Below, piece by piece: positions 44,349 to 53,244 of a stretch of DNA of 64,000 bases. Both the position numbers and the translations under genes were made by a program. Within the stretch, counting starts at the first letter, position 1. Every line of letters begins with the position of its first letter. The stretch comes from Ferrimonas futtsuensis DSM 18154. Its GTDB lineage: Bacteria > Pseudomonadota > Gammaproteobacteria > Enterobacterales > Shewanellaceae. The DNA is taken from positions 124,001-188,000 of the forward strand of contig NZ_AUGL01000008.1 of the NCBI RefSeq assembly GCF_000422645.1. Reading direction: 5' to 3'. The notes below the pieces were generated by a model. It had not been told where the DNA came from. It made no database searches and saw only the letters and a program-made list of their open reading frames with translations.

Positions 44349-46385
44349 TTACTGCTTATCTTGGTGGCAGGTACCACAGGAGAATGGGTCTGGGAATTTC
44401 TTGGTGAAGTCATAATCATTGTTTGAAGACACCCAGCGATCGCCATAGCCTTTTTCGTCTCCTTCCAGGACTTCACTATGGTTGTCGGAGAATCCATACA
44501 TATTGTTGTCATCTCCTGCTTTGCGACGCGTGGTAACTGTATTAATCCAGTTATCTTCATGTTTCAGCAGCTTGCGAGTGCTGGCTGGTCCATGATTCTT
44601 GGGTAACTTGTCTTCTGAGTGGCACCAGAAACAGCGAGCTTCCCGTCCATGGGCTTCGGGAGCACCATTATTGCCATGGCAAGTGGAACAGTAGTAGGGC
44701 TGGATTTCATCGAATCCGTCTGCTGCATTCACAGGCCAGGAGTAGCCGCCATGCCCCAGAGGCGCTGCCTCTTCGTTATGGCATAGGGCGCAGTCAGCCA
44801 CTTTCCAGCCAAAGTGGTTTTCGTTCAACAGGGGAGCCTTGCCATTCTGACTTTCTTCTGTTGCTGGAGTCAGGGTGCGCAAAGTTACGATGTCAGAGTC
44901 AATGAAGCCTGTCTTAACGCCTTTTTCCACAAGCGCATTATGACGCCAGTTGTAATCCCACTGGATGGTTTCGTTTTTTGAAACGCTATCGATCTTGGTT
45001 CCGAGGCTATGGTAACCGGCATTGTTTAGATCTTGTTTCGACAAAACTACATTTTCGGCACCAAAAGGCATCATCCACAGATCGTTGTTGATGTTTCCGA
45101 AAAAGCCTCCGATGCCAAATGCACTCCAGAAGTCTCGCACGCAATCTGTCATTGGCACTGGGGTGTTGATCGTATCGGAGCGACCCGTGACCGCATCAAA
45201 GTTACAGACCCCTGGTATGCGGTCTGAGAAAAAGATGTCTTTGCCGAACTCGTTCAGGACAGAAGTGGTGGTGACGAAGGAGCGCAGCCCTATGGTTTTA
45301 CCCAGTTCAGGGGCACGGGATAAGGCGAAGGAGTTAACAATAGCGCCAGTCTCCAGGGTTGGCCACCAGGTGAGCCTGAAGTCGTGTCCCATATCAGCCA
45401 AGGTCAAAAATACGTCCATGTTAGTAATGACGCCCTCTTGGTACACGTCACTCCTAAGGTTGTGTGCCTTGACCTCAATGTTTGTCGCAATTGGGTTTTC
45501 CGGGTCGTCGCTCCAGCCAATCCAGTCTACAATGACTTTTCCATTGTTCGAGGCCAGGCGCTCTGCTTCACTCTTCCAGAGGTGTTTCAGGCGGGCCTTG
45601 AAGGATGAAGAGGCGTCAATGAAGCGAATGCGTTGTTCCTCTTTCACCAAGAACATATCCATTCTATTGAACGGAATCTCCCCGCTATGGTCTCTGTACA
45701 ACCCGGCCTTGCCCATGCTCTGGGTGAATCTAAAGTGCCAGTTACTTGACTCCTCTCCTTCATCGCTAAAGCTGCCATTTCCGTTTCGATCGTAGGCTAA
45801 AGTGAACTCATGCGTATTGTAGTCAGAGTTTTCTGGAGTAATGATCTCTCCTACGAACTTCATGTCGTCACGAGTTGCGACCATATAGCGCAGCAGGTCA
45901 AAAACAGAGTAGCTTCCCTCTTTGAATATGTCTGGCCTCGCTGTTCCTGCGCCCAGACCGTCGGGATTCGTTGACAATACTCGATGAATATCTTCGGCTG
46001 CGACTCGAGATATGTCTGTCTGTTGATTAATGACACCGGCAAGGTTTGCATCGAGGGCATTGACAAATCCGTCGCCATTAACGTCTGTGTTACATGGATG
46101 GGTGACGTTATCTGGCAATGTCATGCAGAATTTGCTTGAGTCCATGGTGATCCCGCGGATCCACTTCCATACTTGCTCGTTCATGTAGTCAAAGGTCACA
46201 TTGACATGGCCTGTTAATCCACTGGTATCGAGTGCCATTTTACCGCTTTCAACATATTGCCAAGCGGGGTTATCTGGAGTTGGGTCCGGCCCGGGGCCAG
46301 GTGTTGCGGTCGTAGAGCTGTCAGAGCCACAACCTGCAAGCATTAATGCGAGTAGGCCAGATAGTGCCTTTTTGTTTTTGATCAT
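44349..46385 (-). CDS. tetrahaem c-type cytochrome lipoprotein, copy 2
   Basis: 678 residues from the ATG at 46385, chosen because GGAG lies 9 bases upstream and it yields the lipoprotein signal MIKNKKALSGLLALMLAGC. The N-terminal domain has two acidic calcium-loop-like motifs (DVNGDGFVNALDA, dockerin-like; YDRNGNGSFSDE, EF-hand-like). Four haem motifs are near the C-terminus: CALCH, CSTCH, CFWCH, CGTCH. HFGWKVADC, CFWCHSEDK and FPDPFSCGTCH parallel the paralogue at 41955. Base use is more AT-rich than that paralogue. Convergent with it and divergent from a LuxR-type gene. Confidence 0.87.
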   Translation of the reverse strand: MIKNKKALSGLLALMLAGCGSDSSTTATPGPGPDPTPDNPAWQYVESGKMALDTSGLTGHVNVTFDYMNEQVWKWIRGITMDSSKFCMTLPDNVTHPCNTDVNGDGFVNALDANLAGVINQQTDISRVAAEDIHRVLSTNPDGLGAGTARPDIFKEGSYSVFDLLRYMVATRDDMKFVGEIITPENSDYNTHEFTLAYDRNGNGSFSDEGEESSNWHFRFTQSMGKAGLYRDHSGEIPFNRMDMFLVKEEQRIRFIDASSSFKARLKHLWKSEAERLASNNGKVIVDWIGWSDDPENPIATNIEVKAHNLRSDVYQEGVITNMDVFLTLADMGHDFRLTWWPTLETGAIVNSFALSRAPELGKTIGLRSFVTTTSVLNEFGKDIFFSDRIPGVCNFDAVTGRSDTINTPVPMTDCVRDFWSAFGIGGFFGNINNDLWMMPFGAENVVLSKQDLNNAGYHSLGTKIDSVSKNETIQWDYNWRHNALVEKGVKTGFIDSDIVTLRTLTPATEESQNGKAPLLNENHFGWKVADCALCHNEEAAPLGHGGYSWPVNAADGFDEIQPYYCSTCHGNNGAPEAHGREARCFWCHSEDKLPKNHGPASTRKLLKHEDNWINTVTTRRKAGDDNNMYGFSDNHSEVLEGDEKGYGDRWVSSNNDYDFTKKFPDPFSCGTCHQDKQ

Positions 46386-46699
46386 CGATCGATTCTCCAT
46401 TTTTGACCAAGAGTCAACTTTTGGCTTTGCCATACGGATTCTAATTATTATGGCGATAATGAGATTGAATATGACCGAACCATTTGATTTTAGGTCATAT
46501 TTGATCTCAGTTTTTTATAAAATGGTTTGGATTTGTCTTTTATGGAAATTATTTTGTGTAAAATTGAATCTAAATCTGACTTGCATAAATTCCATAGTGT
46601 CTTTAACACTCTGGATTGCTTATAACCAGAATTTTGCTCTCTAGATTGAACCATAGAGCCAATATGCTAAATGACTTCGGTGGAAGTTTGATCGAGGCG
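46386..46699. promoter_or_regulatory. AT-rich region between tetrahaem gene 2 and LuxR-type gene
   Basis: 314 bases, strikingly AT-rich. The inverted repeat ATATGACC (46469-46476) / GGTCATAT (46493-46500), with a 16-base spacer, lies about 85 bases upstream of the tetrahaem gene start and is a plausible operator. Confidence 0.45.
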
Positions 46700-47284
46700 T
46701 TACACCCAGCCCAAATTTCTGGCCTCGAAGATTAAGTTAGGCTTGTTGATTGCGCCAATTTTCTGCTTCGCAACAGACAGGTGATAATCGACCCCTCGAT
46801 TTGTTAGATGCAACACATCGGCAATTTCACTGGCGCTTAGACCCAACGCGGTCATTTTGACAACCTGAAGGGTTTTTAACTTCAACTCTTCGGGAACTTG
46901 TCCAGCATGATTGTTTTTTACGATGGTGTTACGTACCAGGCTTAATGCATCTTGAGTCGAGAAGCGTTCAAGGTTGTGACACAGCATTGTGTTCGAGACG
47001 ACAACTAGATAGCCCATCAGGATGGGTTGATCAGACGAAAAAACAGAGTAAGACTTTACTGATAAGGTGTGTCCTCCTATGGTGATTTTGCCCGATCCTT
47101 TAAGACAGTCTTTAAGCCCAAGAGCAATGCCCGCACCGGCTTTTCTCAGCTTATGGTCGGACACTGAAATGGCTGTTACTAGTGATTGATCTATTTCATT
47201 TAAATGAATCTCAACCACCCGCGTCGGGTAGGAGAGATGCTCATTACCTGCACTGAAAAATACCCAGCCTAATTCTGATTGCAT
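46700..47284 (-). CDS. LuxR-type helix-turn-helix regulator
   Basis: 194 residues from the ATG at 47284, which has GGAGG six bases upstream. The C-terminal 60 residues form a LuxR/GerE helix-turn-helix (VVKMTALGLSASEIADVLHL, then TNRGVDYHLSVAKQKIGA). The N-terminal 125 residues are not recognised and lack a receiver phosphorylation site, so it is not a classical response regulator. It may control the adjacent tetrahaem gene. Its own upstream region contains two CRP-like sites. Confidence 0.8.
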   Translation of the reverse strand: MQSELGWVFFSAGNEHLSYPTRVVEIHLNEIDQSLVTAISVSDHKLRKAGAGIALGLKDCLKGSGKITIGGHTLSVKSYSVFSSDQPILMGYLVVVSNTMLCHNLERFSTQDALSLVRNTIVKNNHAGQVPEELKLKTLQVVKMTALGLSASEIADVLHLTNRGVDYHLSVAKQKIGAINKPNLIFEARNLGWV

Positions 47285-47394
47285 AACCATCCTCCGATAG
47301 CGGCATTTGATGGCTGTCATTGTAGGAAAAACCTAAATCCGATTTCGGAGTGCCATTCGCAAGATTCACAGGGGTGATAACAGAGCCTTGGTGG

Positions 47395-47410
47395 TGTGAT
47401 CGGTGTCACG
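47395..47410. promoter_or_regulatory. CRP-like site 1
   Basis: TGTGA-TCGGTG-TCACG matches nine of ten conserved bases of TGTGA-N6-TCACA. It lies between divergent regulator genes. Confidence 0.65.
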
Positions 47411-47457
47411 CTTCGGTTTGTCGAGGTGAATGTTTCATACGGAGTCGGCGCCTTGGA

Positions 47458-47473
47458 TGTGATCAGCGTCACG
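47458..47473. promoter_or_regulatory. CRP-like site 2
   Basis: TGTGA-TCAGCG-TCACG matches nine of ten conserved bases. It is 63 bases from site 1, close to six helical turns, so both would lie on the same DNA face. Confidence 0.65.
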
Positions 47474-47689
47474 CTCTGTGTGTTATCACATCTGCCATCC
47501 CAGTTCGAAGTGGAGAGTTTCTCCATTTTTGGGGAGCGACAGGCGCTTGATCTGATTACAAGATTAATTCTTTTAAATCAGGCGCTTATGTGTGAGCTCT
47601 GTATTTTGAATCAAGAGGTGGATGGAGTTTTTGCCATTCAGGGCCAAATTAGCCGCAGCTGAGTTCAGTGTTATAGTGGAGCCATACGA

Positions 47690-48433
47690 GTGATGGAGCA
47701 ACGCTCCTATCTGCACGAGAACGCAACACTGGACGTTACAATGTTTAATAAAGCTCAGATAAGAAAGGTTAAAATTGCCAAAGCCGCCATGAGGTTGATC
47801 AGAGAGCAGGGCTATTTGCAGTTCTCGATGAATGAGCTTGCCAAAGAGGTGGAGGTAACCGCTGGCACTTTATATCGCACCTTTGCCTCTAAAGATGATT
47901 TGCTGGTTTATCTGTTCAGTTCGGTCATAGAAACTCTAGCCGAGTCAATGTATAAGTTTGGCAGGATGGATCTGTCAACAAAGGAAAAAATTGTCTGTTG
48001 TCACTGCTACCAGTTTTACTTGAGACAGTTCTACCCAGACAGCGCGTCACTGGATCTTATAGGTACCAATAAGGCGATATTCAATCAGGCCCGGCCGGAA
48101 ACCAGAGAAAAGTTCAAGCGCATTTTTGATATGTCCACGATAAGATTTAAGAAGCAGTTTTCGGACTTGGTCGATAGCGGTAAGGTCAAAGCGGATAAGG
48201 AGCTTCTATTTCAGGTGCTTCGGCAGATGACTTTAATCGGTCGTGGGGGGATGGTGATATCCAACCATGTGTTTATTCCTCAGGACACATTTAAGATTGA
48301 AGACCTGATCAGTCTGTGTTGCCATACGCTGGATCAATTGGATTGGCAAGGAGATGAGGGTAGGGCGGATAAAAGACTTATTTTGCTGGCATTGCGCTCT
48401 GAAGTTGAGCAATCAGTGTCAGAACTTTGGTAA
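47690..48433 (+). CDS. TetR-family regulator, copy 2
   Basis: 247 residues from GTG 47690 (GGAG at 8 bases). An ATG at 47741 would align better with the start of copy 1 at 40798, so the true start is uncertain. The TetR helix-turn-helix is SMNELAKEVEVTAGTLYRTF. The remainder aligns with copy 1 almost end to end, showing an intra-locus duplication. Codon use is AT-rich. It is the last gene before the right copy of the flanking repeat. Confidence 0.87.
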   Translation: MMEQRSYLHENATLDVTMFNKAQIRKVKIAKAAMRLIREQGYLQFSMNELAKEVEVTAGTLYRTFASKDDLLVYLFSSVIETLAESMYKFGRMDLSTKEKIVCCHCYQFYLRQFYPDSASLDLIGTNKAIFNQARPETREKFKRIFDMSTIRFKKQFSDLVDSGKVKADKELLFQVLRQMTLIGRGGMVISNHVFIPQDTFKIEDLISLCCHTLDQLDWQGDEGRADKRLILLALRSEVEQSVSELW

Positions 48434-48560
48434 TGGTAACCAGAATCCTTAGTCACCGCCTATATCTTTAGGCAACGTTACACGGTCATTCTACTTCAAT
48501 GTGCTGTTCATGCCCTTTTGAACTTATCCTTACTGGATAATATTGCGTCGGTTACAAGCG

Positions 48561-48586
48561 CCTGAGCCTGAGTTCGGGGGCGTTTT
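48561..48586 (+). repeat. right copy of 26-bp direct repeat flanking cytochrome block
   Basis: The core CCTGAGCCTGAGTTCGGGGG plus CGTTTT matches 34831-34856 at 25 of 26 bases. Unlike the left copy it does not form a good hairpin, as if only part of a terminator had been duplicated. Confidence 0.75.
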
Positions 48587-48715
48587 TATGTCCGGGCATC
48601 GCCATTGGAGCATGGTGATGAGCAGTAAGGTCACTGCCTTTGACAAGAAAGGTCATTATCAAATTCCGCCACCTTGCCTAGAGTGATAACAGGCTCACTT
48701 CAGCAAGGACGATTG

Positions 48716-49924
48716 ATGACTCAGCACGCCTACCTCTTTGATGCCATCCGCACCCCCAGGGGGCGGGGCAAGGCAACCGGGGCCCTCCACGAGGCCAAAC
48801 CCATCTCTCTGATTACCTCACTGCTTGCCAGTCTGCAGCAGCGTAACGGCTTCGACACCAGCGCGGTGGACGACGTGGTCCTCGGCTGCGTGTCTGCCGT
48901 GGGGGATCAGGGGGCGGACATCGCCAAGACCGCCACCCTGGCTGCGGGCTGGGACGATGATGTGGCCGGAGTGACCCTCAACCGATTCTGCGCCTCCGGG
49001 TTGGAGGCGGTCAACATGGCGGCGATGAAGGTGCGCTCCGGCTGGGAGCAACTGGTGGTGGCCGGCGGGGTGGAGTCCATGTCCCGGGTGCCCATGGGCT
49101 CCGACGGCGGCGCCTGGGCCAATGACCCTGCCACCAACCTGGCCACCGGATTCATGCCCCAGGGCATCGGTGCAGATCTGATTGCGACTCTGGATGGCTA
49201 TTCCAGGCAGCAGCTGGACAGTTTCGCCCAGCGTTCTCACCACAATGCGGCGGCCGCCTGGTCGCGGGGCGCCTTTGCCAACAGCGTGCTGCCGGTGACC
49301 GACCAAAACGGATTGACCCTGCTGGATCACGACGAACTGGTGCGGCCGGACTGCACCCTGGAGACCCTGGGGGGGCTCAAGCCCTCCTTCCAGGCGCTGG
49401 GGGAGATGGGCTTCGATGAGGTGGCCCGTGCCAAGTATCCCCAGGTGGAGCGCATCGAGCACCTGCACACCCCGGGCAATGCCTCGGGCATCGTCGATGG
49501 CGCCGCCCTGGTGCTGGTGGGCAGCGAAGCCGCCGGTCAGCAGTTCAATATGACGCCCCGGGCCAGGGTGATTGCCACCGCCGTGGTGGGCACCGATGCC
49601 ACCATCACGCTCACCGGGCCGGCTCCGGCGGCCCGCAAGGCGCTGGCCCTGGCCGGGCTGAGCGCAGACGACATCGACCTCTATGAGGTGAACGAAGCCT
49701 TTGCCTCGGTGGTGCTGCGCTTTATCAAGGAGATGGATGTGCCCTTGGATAAGGTGAACGTCAATGGCGGCGCCATCGCCATGGGTCACCCCTTGGGGGC
49801 CACCGGTGCCATGATCCTCGGTACCCTGCTCGATGAGCTCGAGGCCAGGGATCTGAAGCGGGGCATGGCCACCCTGTGCGTGGGCGGTGGCATGGGCATT
49901 GCCACCATCATCGAGCGAGTCTGA
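48716..49924 (+). CDS. acetyl-CoA acyltransferase (thiolase)
   Basis: 402 residues from the ATG at 48716 (AAGGA upstream). Thiolase of the FadA/FadI/AtoB superfamily. Nucleophile C92 lies in [11 protein letters not shown]358 in GHPLGATG and C388 in LCVGGGMG, so the full catalytic set is intact. It performs the last, thiolytic step of beta-oxidation. First of a four-gene operon; the hydratase/dehydrogenase gene follows after 11 bases. Confidence 0.92.
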   Translation: MTQHAYLFDAIRTPRGRGKATGALHEAKPISLITSLLASLQQRNGFDTSAVDDVVLGCVSAVGDQGADIAKTATLAAGWDDDVAGVTLNRFCASGLEAVNMAAMKVRSGWEQLVVAGGVESMSRVPMGSDGGAWANDPATNLATGFMPQGIGADLIATLDGYSRQQLDSFAQRSHHNAAAAWSRGAFANSVLPVTDQNGLTLLDHDELVRPDCTLETLGGLKPSFQALGEMGFDEVARAKYPQVERIEHLHTPGNASGIVDGAALVLVGSEAAGQQFNMTPRARVIATAVVGTDATITLTGPAPAARKALALAGLSADDIDLYEVNEAFASVVLRFIKEMDVPLDKVNVNGGAIAMGHPLGATGAMILGTLLDELEARDLKRGMATLCVGGGMGIATIIERV

Positions 49925-49935
49925 GGGAGCAGATC

Positions 49936-52068
49936 ATGAGCAGCATAAGAATCGAACTGGAGAGCGATGGCATCCTCCACCTGGTGCTGGACAGGTCCGG
50001 CGCCTCCGCCAACCTGATGGACCAGGCCTTTGCCGAGGACCTGGCTCATACAGTCTCAGCCATCCAGGAGATGGACTACAAAGGCATCGTCCTGCGCTCG
50101 GCCAAGAGCACCTTCTTTGCCGGTGGCGATCTGGGCCAGATTGCCCAGGTGACCCGGGAGAGCGCCGAACCTTTCTACAAGATGGTGGAGTCAATCAAGG
50201 CCAGCCTGCGCGCCCTGGAGACCGATGGCAGGCCCGTGGTGGCCTGCATCGGCGGCGCCGCCCTCGGTGGTGGCTGGGAACTGGCCCTGGCCTGCCACCA
50301 TCGTATCGCCCTGGACAGTAAGGGGGTGAGAATCGGGCTGCCCGAGGTCACCCTGGGGCTGTTGCCTGGTGGGGGCGGCGTGGCTCGCACCGTGCGCATG
50401 TTCGGTTTGCAGCAGGCGCTGCCTCTGCTGACCGAGGGGCGGCAGTTCTCCCCGGCCGAGGCGTTGGAAGCCGGCCTGGTGCACCAATTGGCAGACTCGG
50501 AGCAGGAGATGTTGCAGGCGGCCAAGGCCTATATCCAGGCCCATCCCCAGATGGCCCAGCCCTGGGATGTGAAGGGCTATCGCTTGCCCGGTGGCAGCCC
50601 CGGCTCCCCCAAGGTGGCGCAGATGCTGGCGGTGGCCCCGGCCATGTTGCGTAAGAAAACCAAGGGGGTGATGCAGGCGCCTGAGGCGATACTCTGTGCC
50701 ATGGTGGAGGGGGCTCAGGTGGACTTTGACACCGCCTGTCGCATCGAGTCCCGCTACTTTGTCGAGTTGGTGTGCAGCCAGCAGGCGAAAAACCTGATCA
50801 ACACCTTCTGGTTTGAGCTCAATGCCATCAAGGGGGGAGCTGGGCGTCCTCAGCAGTTCTCACCCTCTAAAGTGAGCCGGATTGGGGTGCTGGGCGCCGG
50901 AATGATGGGGGCGGGCATCGCCTATGCCGCCGCGTCCAGGGGCATCGAGGTGGTGCTCAAGGACATCAGCCTGGCGCAGGCACAGAAGGGCAAAGCCTAC
51001 AGTGAGGCCCTGATGGCGAAGCGGGTCCAGCGGGGACGCAGCAGCGACGCTCAGGCCCAGCAGTTGCTGAAACGCATTGTGCCGACGGAATCGGTGGCGG
51101 AACTGGCCGGGTGTGAGCTGGTGATAGAGGCGGTGTTCGAGAACCGCGACCTCAAGGCTAAGGTGACCCGGGAGGCGGAAGCGGTGCTGGCGGACACGAC
51201 TCTGATTGCGTCCAACACCTCGACCCTGCCCATCACCGGCCTGGCCCAGGCCTCCAGGCGACCGGAGAGCTTCATCGGCCTGCACTTCTTCTCACCAGTG
51301 GACAAGATGCCTCTGGTGGAGATCATCTGCGGTCAGCAGACCTCAGCCGAGTCCCTGGCCCGGGCCTATGATTTTGTGTTGCAACTGGGCAAGACCCCCA
51401 TTGTCGTCAACGACAGCCGTGGCTTCTTTACCTCCCGGGTGTTCGGCACCTTCACCAATGAGGGGATCGCCATGCTGGCAGAGGGGGTGGCCCCGGCCGC
51501 CATCGAGAACGCCGCCTGGCTGGCAGGATTCCCGGTCGGGCCCCTGGCGGTCTCCGATGAGGTCAGCCTGACCCTGATGAAGAAGATCCGCAACCAGACG
51601 GTGGCGGACCTGGCTGAGGAGGGGATCGCCGCATCGCCCAAGGAGGCGGACCCGGTAATTGACCGCATGCTGGAGCTGGAGCGGGCCGGCAAGGCCGTTG
51701 GTTGCGGCTTCTACGACTACCCCAAAGGGGAGAAAAAGCGGCTTTGGAGCGGCCTGTCCCAGCATTTCCCCCAGGCTGAGGTGCAGCCCGATGTGCAGGA
51801 ACTTAAGGAGCGGCTGATGTTCATCATGGCGGTGGAAACCATTCGCTGCATGGAGGAGGGGGTGCTCAACCATCGCCGGGATGCGGACGTGGGCTCCATC
51901 TTCGGCATCGGCTTCCCCGCCTGGAGCGGCGGTGCCGTCCAGTTCATCGACCACCTGGGCCCCAAGGCCTTTGTGGCCCGGGCGGACCAACTGGCCGAGA
52001 ACTGCGGCGAGCGTTTCCGGGTGCCCGATGGCCTCAGAGCGCGGGCTGCTAAAGGCCAGGGCTATTGA
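49936..52068 (+). CDS. bifunctional enoyl-CoA hydratase / 3-hydroxyacyl-CoA dehydrogenase
   Basis: 710 residues from the ATG at 49936 (GGGAG upstream), the FadB/FadJ size. The N-terminal crotonase domain (about 1-190) has the oxyanion-hole [12 protein letters not shown] and a glutamate in [17 protein letters not shown]. The NAD-binding [16 protein letters not shown] begins the dehydrogenase domain near residue 315, with the catalytic H in [15 protein letters not shown]. It performs the hydration and oxidation steps for the adjacent thiolase. Sequence alone cannot tell FadB from FadJ, so no symbol is given. Confidence 0.92.
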   Translation: MSSIRIELESDGILHLVLDRSGASANLMDQAFAEDLAHTVSAIQEMDYKGIVLRSAKSTFFAGGDLGQIAQVTRESAEPFYKMVESIKASLRALETDGRPVVACIGGAALGGGWELALACHHRIALDSKGVRIGLPEVTLGLLPGGGGVARTVRMFGLQQALPLLTEGRQFSPAEALEAGLVHQLADSEQEMLQAAKAYIQAHPQMAQPWDVKGYRLPGGSPGSPKVAQMLAVAPAMLRKKTKGVMQAPEAILCAMVEGAQVDFDTACRIESRYFVELVCSQQAKNLINTFWFELNAIKGGAGRPQQFSPSKVSRIGVLGAGMMGAGIAYAAASRGIEVVLKDISLAQAQKGKAYSEALMAKRVQRGRSSDAQAQQLLKRIVPTESVAELAGCELVIEAVFENRDLKAKVTREAEAVLADTTLIASNTSTLPITGLAQASRRPESFIGLHFFSPVDKMPLVEIICGQQTSAESLARAYDFVLQLGKTPIVVNDSRGFFTSRVFGTFTNEGIAMLAEGVAPAAIENAAWLAGFPVGPLAVSDEVSLTLMKKIRNQTVADLAEEGIAASPKEADPVIDRMLELERAGKAVGCGFYDYPKGEKKRLWSGLSQHFPQAEVQPDVQELKERLMFIMAVETIRCMEEGVLNHRRDADVGSIFGIGFPAWSGGAVQFIDHLGPKAFVARADQLAENCGERFRVPDGLRARAAKGQGY

Positions 52069-52095
52069 TTCCAATCGATTCTCAAGGAGGAAATC

Positions 52096-53244
52096 ATGTT
52101 TCCAAGAACTCTGTTTGACAGCGATCATCAACTGTTTCGCGACAGCGTCCGCCGTTTCCTGGAGGCGGAGGTGGTGCCCTTCCACGCCCAGTGGGAGAAG
52201 GAGGGCTGCGTCGATCGGGGCCTGTGGTTAAAAGCGGGGGAACAGGGCTTCCTCTGCCCGACTCTGCCCGAGGCTTATGGTGGGGTGGAGGTGGACTTTC
52301 GCTACAACGTCATCATCAACGAGGAGATCGCCCGTGTCGGCGCGTCCGGCCTGGGCTGGGGCCTGCATTCGGACATCGCCGTGCCCTACATCCTCCATTA
52401 CGGCAGCGAGGCCCAGAAGCAGCGGCTGCTGCCGGGCTGCATCAGCGGTGAGCTGGTGACTGCCATCGCCATGACCGAGCCCGGCACCGGCTCGGATCTG
52501 CAGGGGATCAAGACCAAGGCGCAGCGTGACGGTGACGGCTGGCTGCTCAGCGGCGCCAAGACCTTCATCACCAATGGTCAGCACGCCAACCTGGTGATCG
52601 TAGTGGCCCGCACCGACCCGCAGGCGGGCTCCCGTGGCTTCAGCCTGTTCCTGGTGGAGGAGGGGATGGCCGGATTCAGCCGCGGCACCAATCTGGAGAA
52701 GATCGGCATGAAGGCCCAGGACACCTCAGAGCTGTTTTTCGACAATGTTCGCCTGCCCGCCGATGCCCTGCTGGGCGAGGAGGGGGCCGGCTTCGCCTAC
52801 CTGATGCGGGAGTTGCCCCAGGAGCGACTGTCGGTGGCCAGCAACGCGGTGGCCAATGCGGAGTCGATTCTGGAGCAGACCCTGGCCTATGTGGCGGAGC
52901 GACGTGCCTTCGGCAAGCCCATCGCCGCGCTGCAGAACACCCAGTTCAAGCTGGCGGAGTGCCGCACCAAGGTGGATGCGGCCCGGGTGTTTACCGACCG
53001 CTGCATCGAACTGCATCTGGAGGGCAAACTGGATGCGGCCATGGCGGCCCAGGTGAAACTGCTCACCACCGAGCTTCAGGGTGAGGTGCTGGATGAGTGT
53101 CTGCAGCTGCACGGCGGCTATGGCTACATGTGGGAGTACCCGGTGGCCCGGGCCTGGGCCGACGCCAGGGTGCAGCGCATCTACGCCGGCACCAGCGAGG
53201 TGATGAAGCTGATCATCGCCCGCAAGATGCTGGAGCAGCAATGA
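52096..53244 (+). CDS. acyl-CoA dehydrogenase
   Basis: 382 residues, the size of short/medium-chain acyl-CoA dehydrogenases. It introduces the alpha-beta double bond and passes electrons to ETF. FAD-binding AMTEPGTGSDL and TFITNG motifs are present, with the catalytic base E368 in YAGTSEVMK, the position used by short-chain enzymes. AAGGAGG precedes the ATG. Its stop overlaps the start of the next gene (ATGA), implying coupled translation. Confidence 0.93.
   Translation: MFPRTLFDSDHQLFRDSVRRFLEAEVVPFHAQWEKEGCVDRGLWLKAGEQGFLCPTLPEAYGGVEVDFRYNVIINEEIARVGASGLGWGLHSDIAVPYILHYGSEAQKQRLLPGCISGELVTAIAMTEPGTGSDLQGIKTKAQRDGDGWLLSGAKTFITNGQHANLVIVVARTDPQAGSRGFSLFLVEEGMAGFSRGTNLEKIGMKAQDTSELFFDNVRLPADALLGEEGAGFAYLMRELPQERLSVASNAVANAESILEQTLAYVAERRAFGKPIAALQNTQFKLAECRTKVDAARVFTDRCIELHLEGKLDAAMAAQVKLLTTELQGEVLDECLQLHGGYGYMWEYPVARAWADARVQRIYAGTSEVMKLIIARKMLEQQ

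Larger units (their letters stand above)
47285..47689. other. 405-base divergent control region
   Basis: No supported gene. It lies between the divergent LuxR-type and TetR genes and holds two CRP-like sites listed separately. A short open frame at 47396-47662 overlaps them, has no ribosome site and was not accepted. Confidence 0.5.

Noticed and set aside
46440-46470. Fur box near tetrahaem gene 2
   Set aside because: GATAATGAGATTGAATATG matches too few consensus bases to separate it from AT-rich background.
47396-47662. 88-codon open frame between LuxR-type and TetR genes
   Set aside because: No ribosome site, no recognisable family, and it overlaps two CRP-like sites in a divergent control region.
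36179-48433. MtrCAB/OmcA-type metal-reducing locus
   Set aside because: No decahaem protein or beta-barrel porin is present, and haem counts of eight and four do not fit MtrC, MtrA or OmcA.
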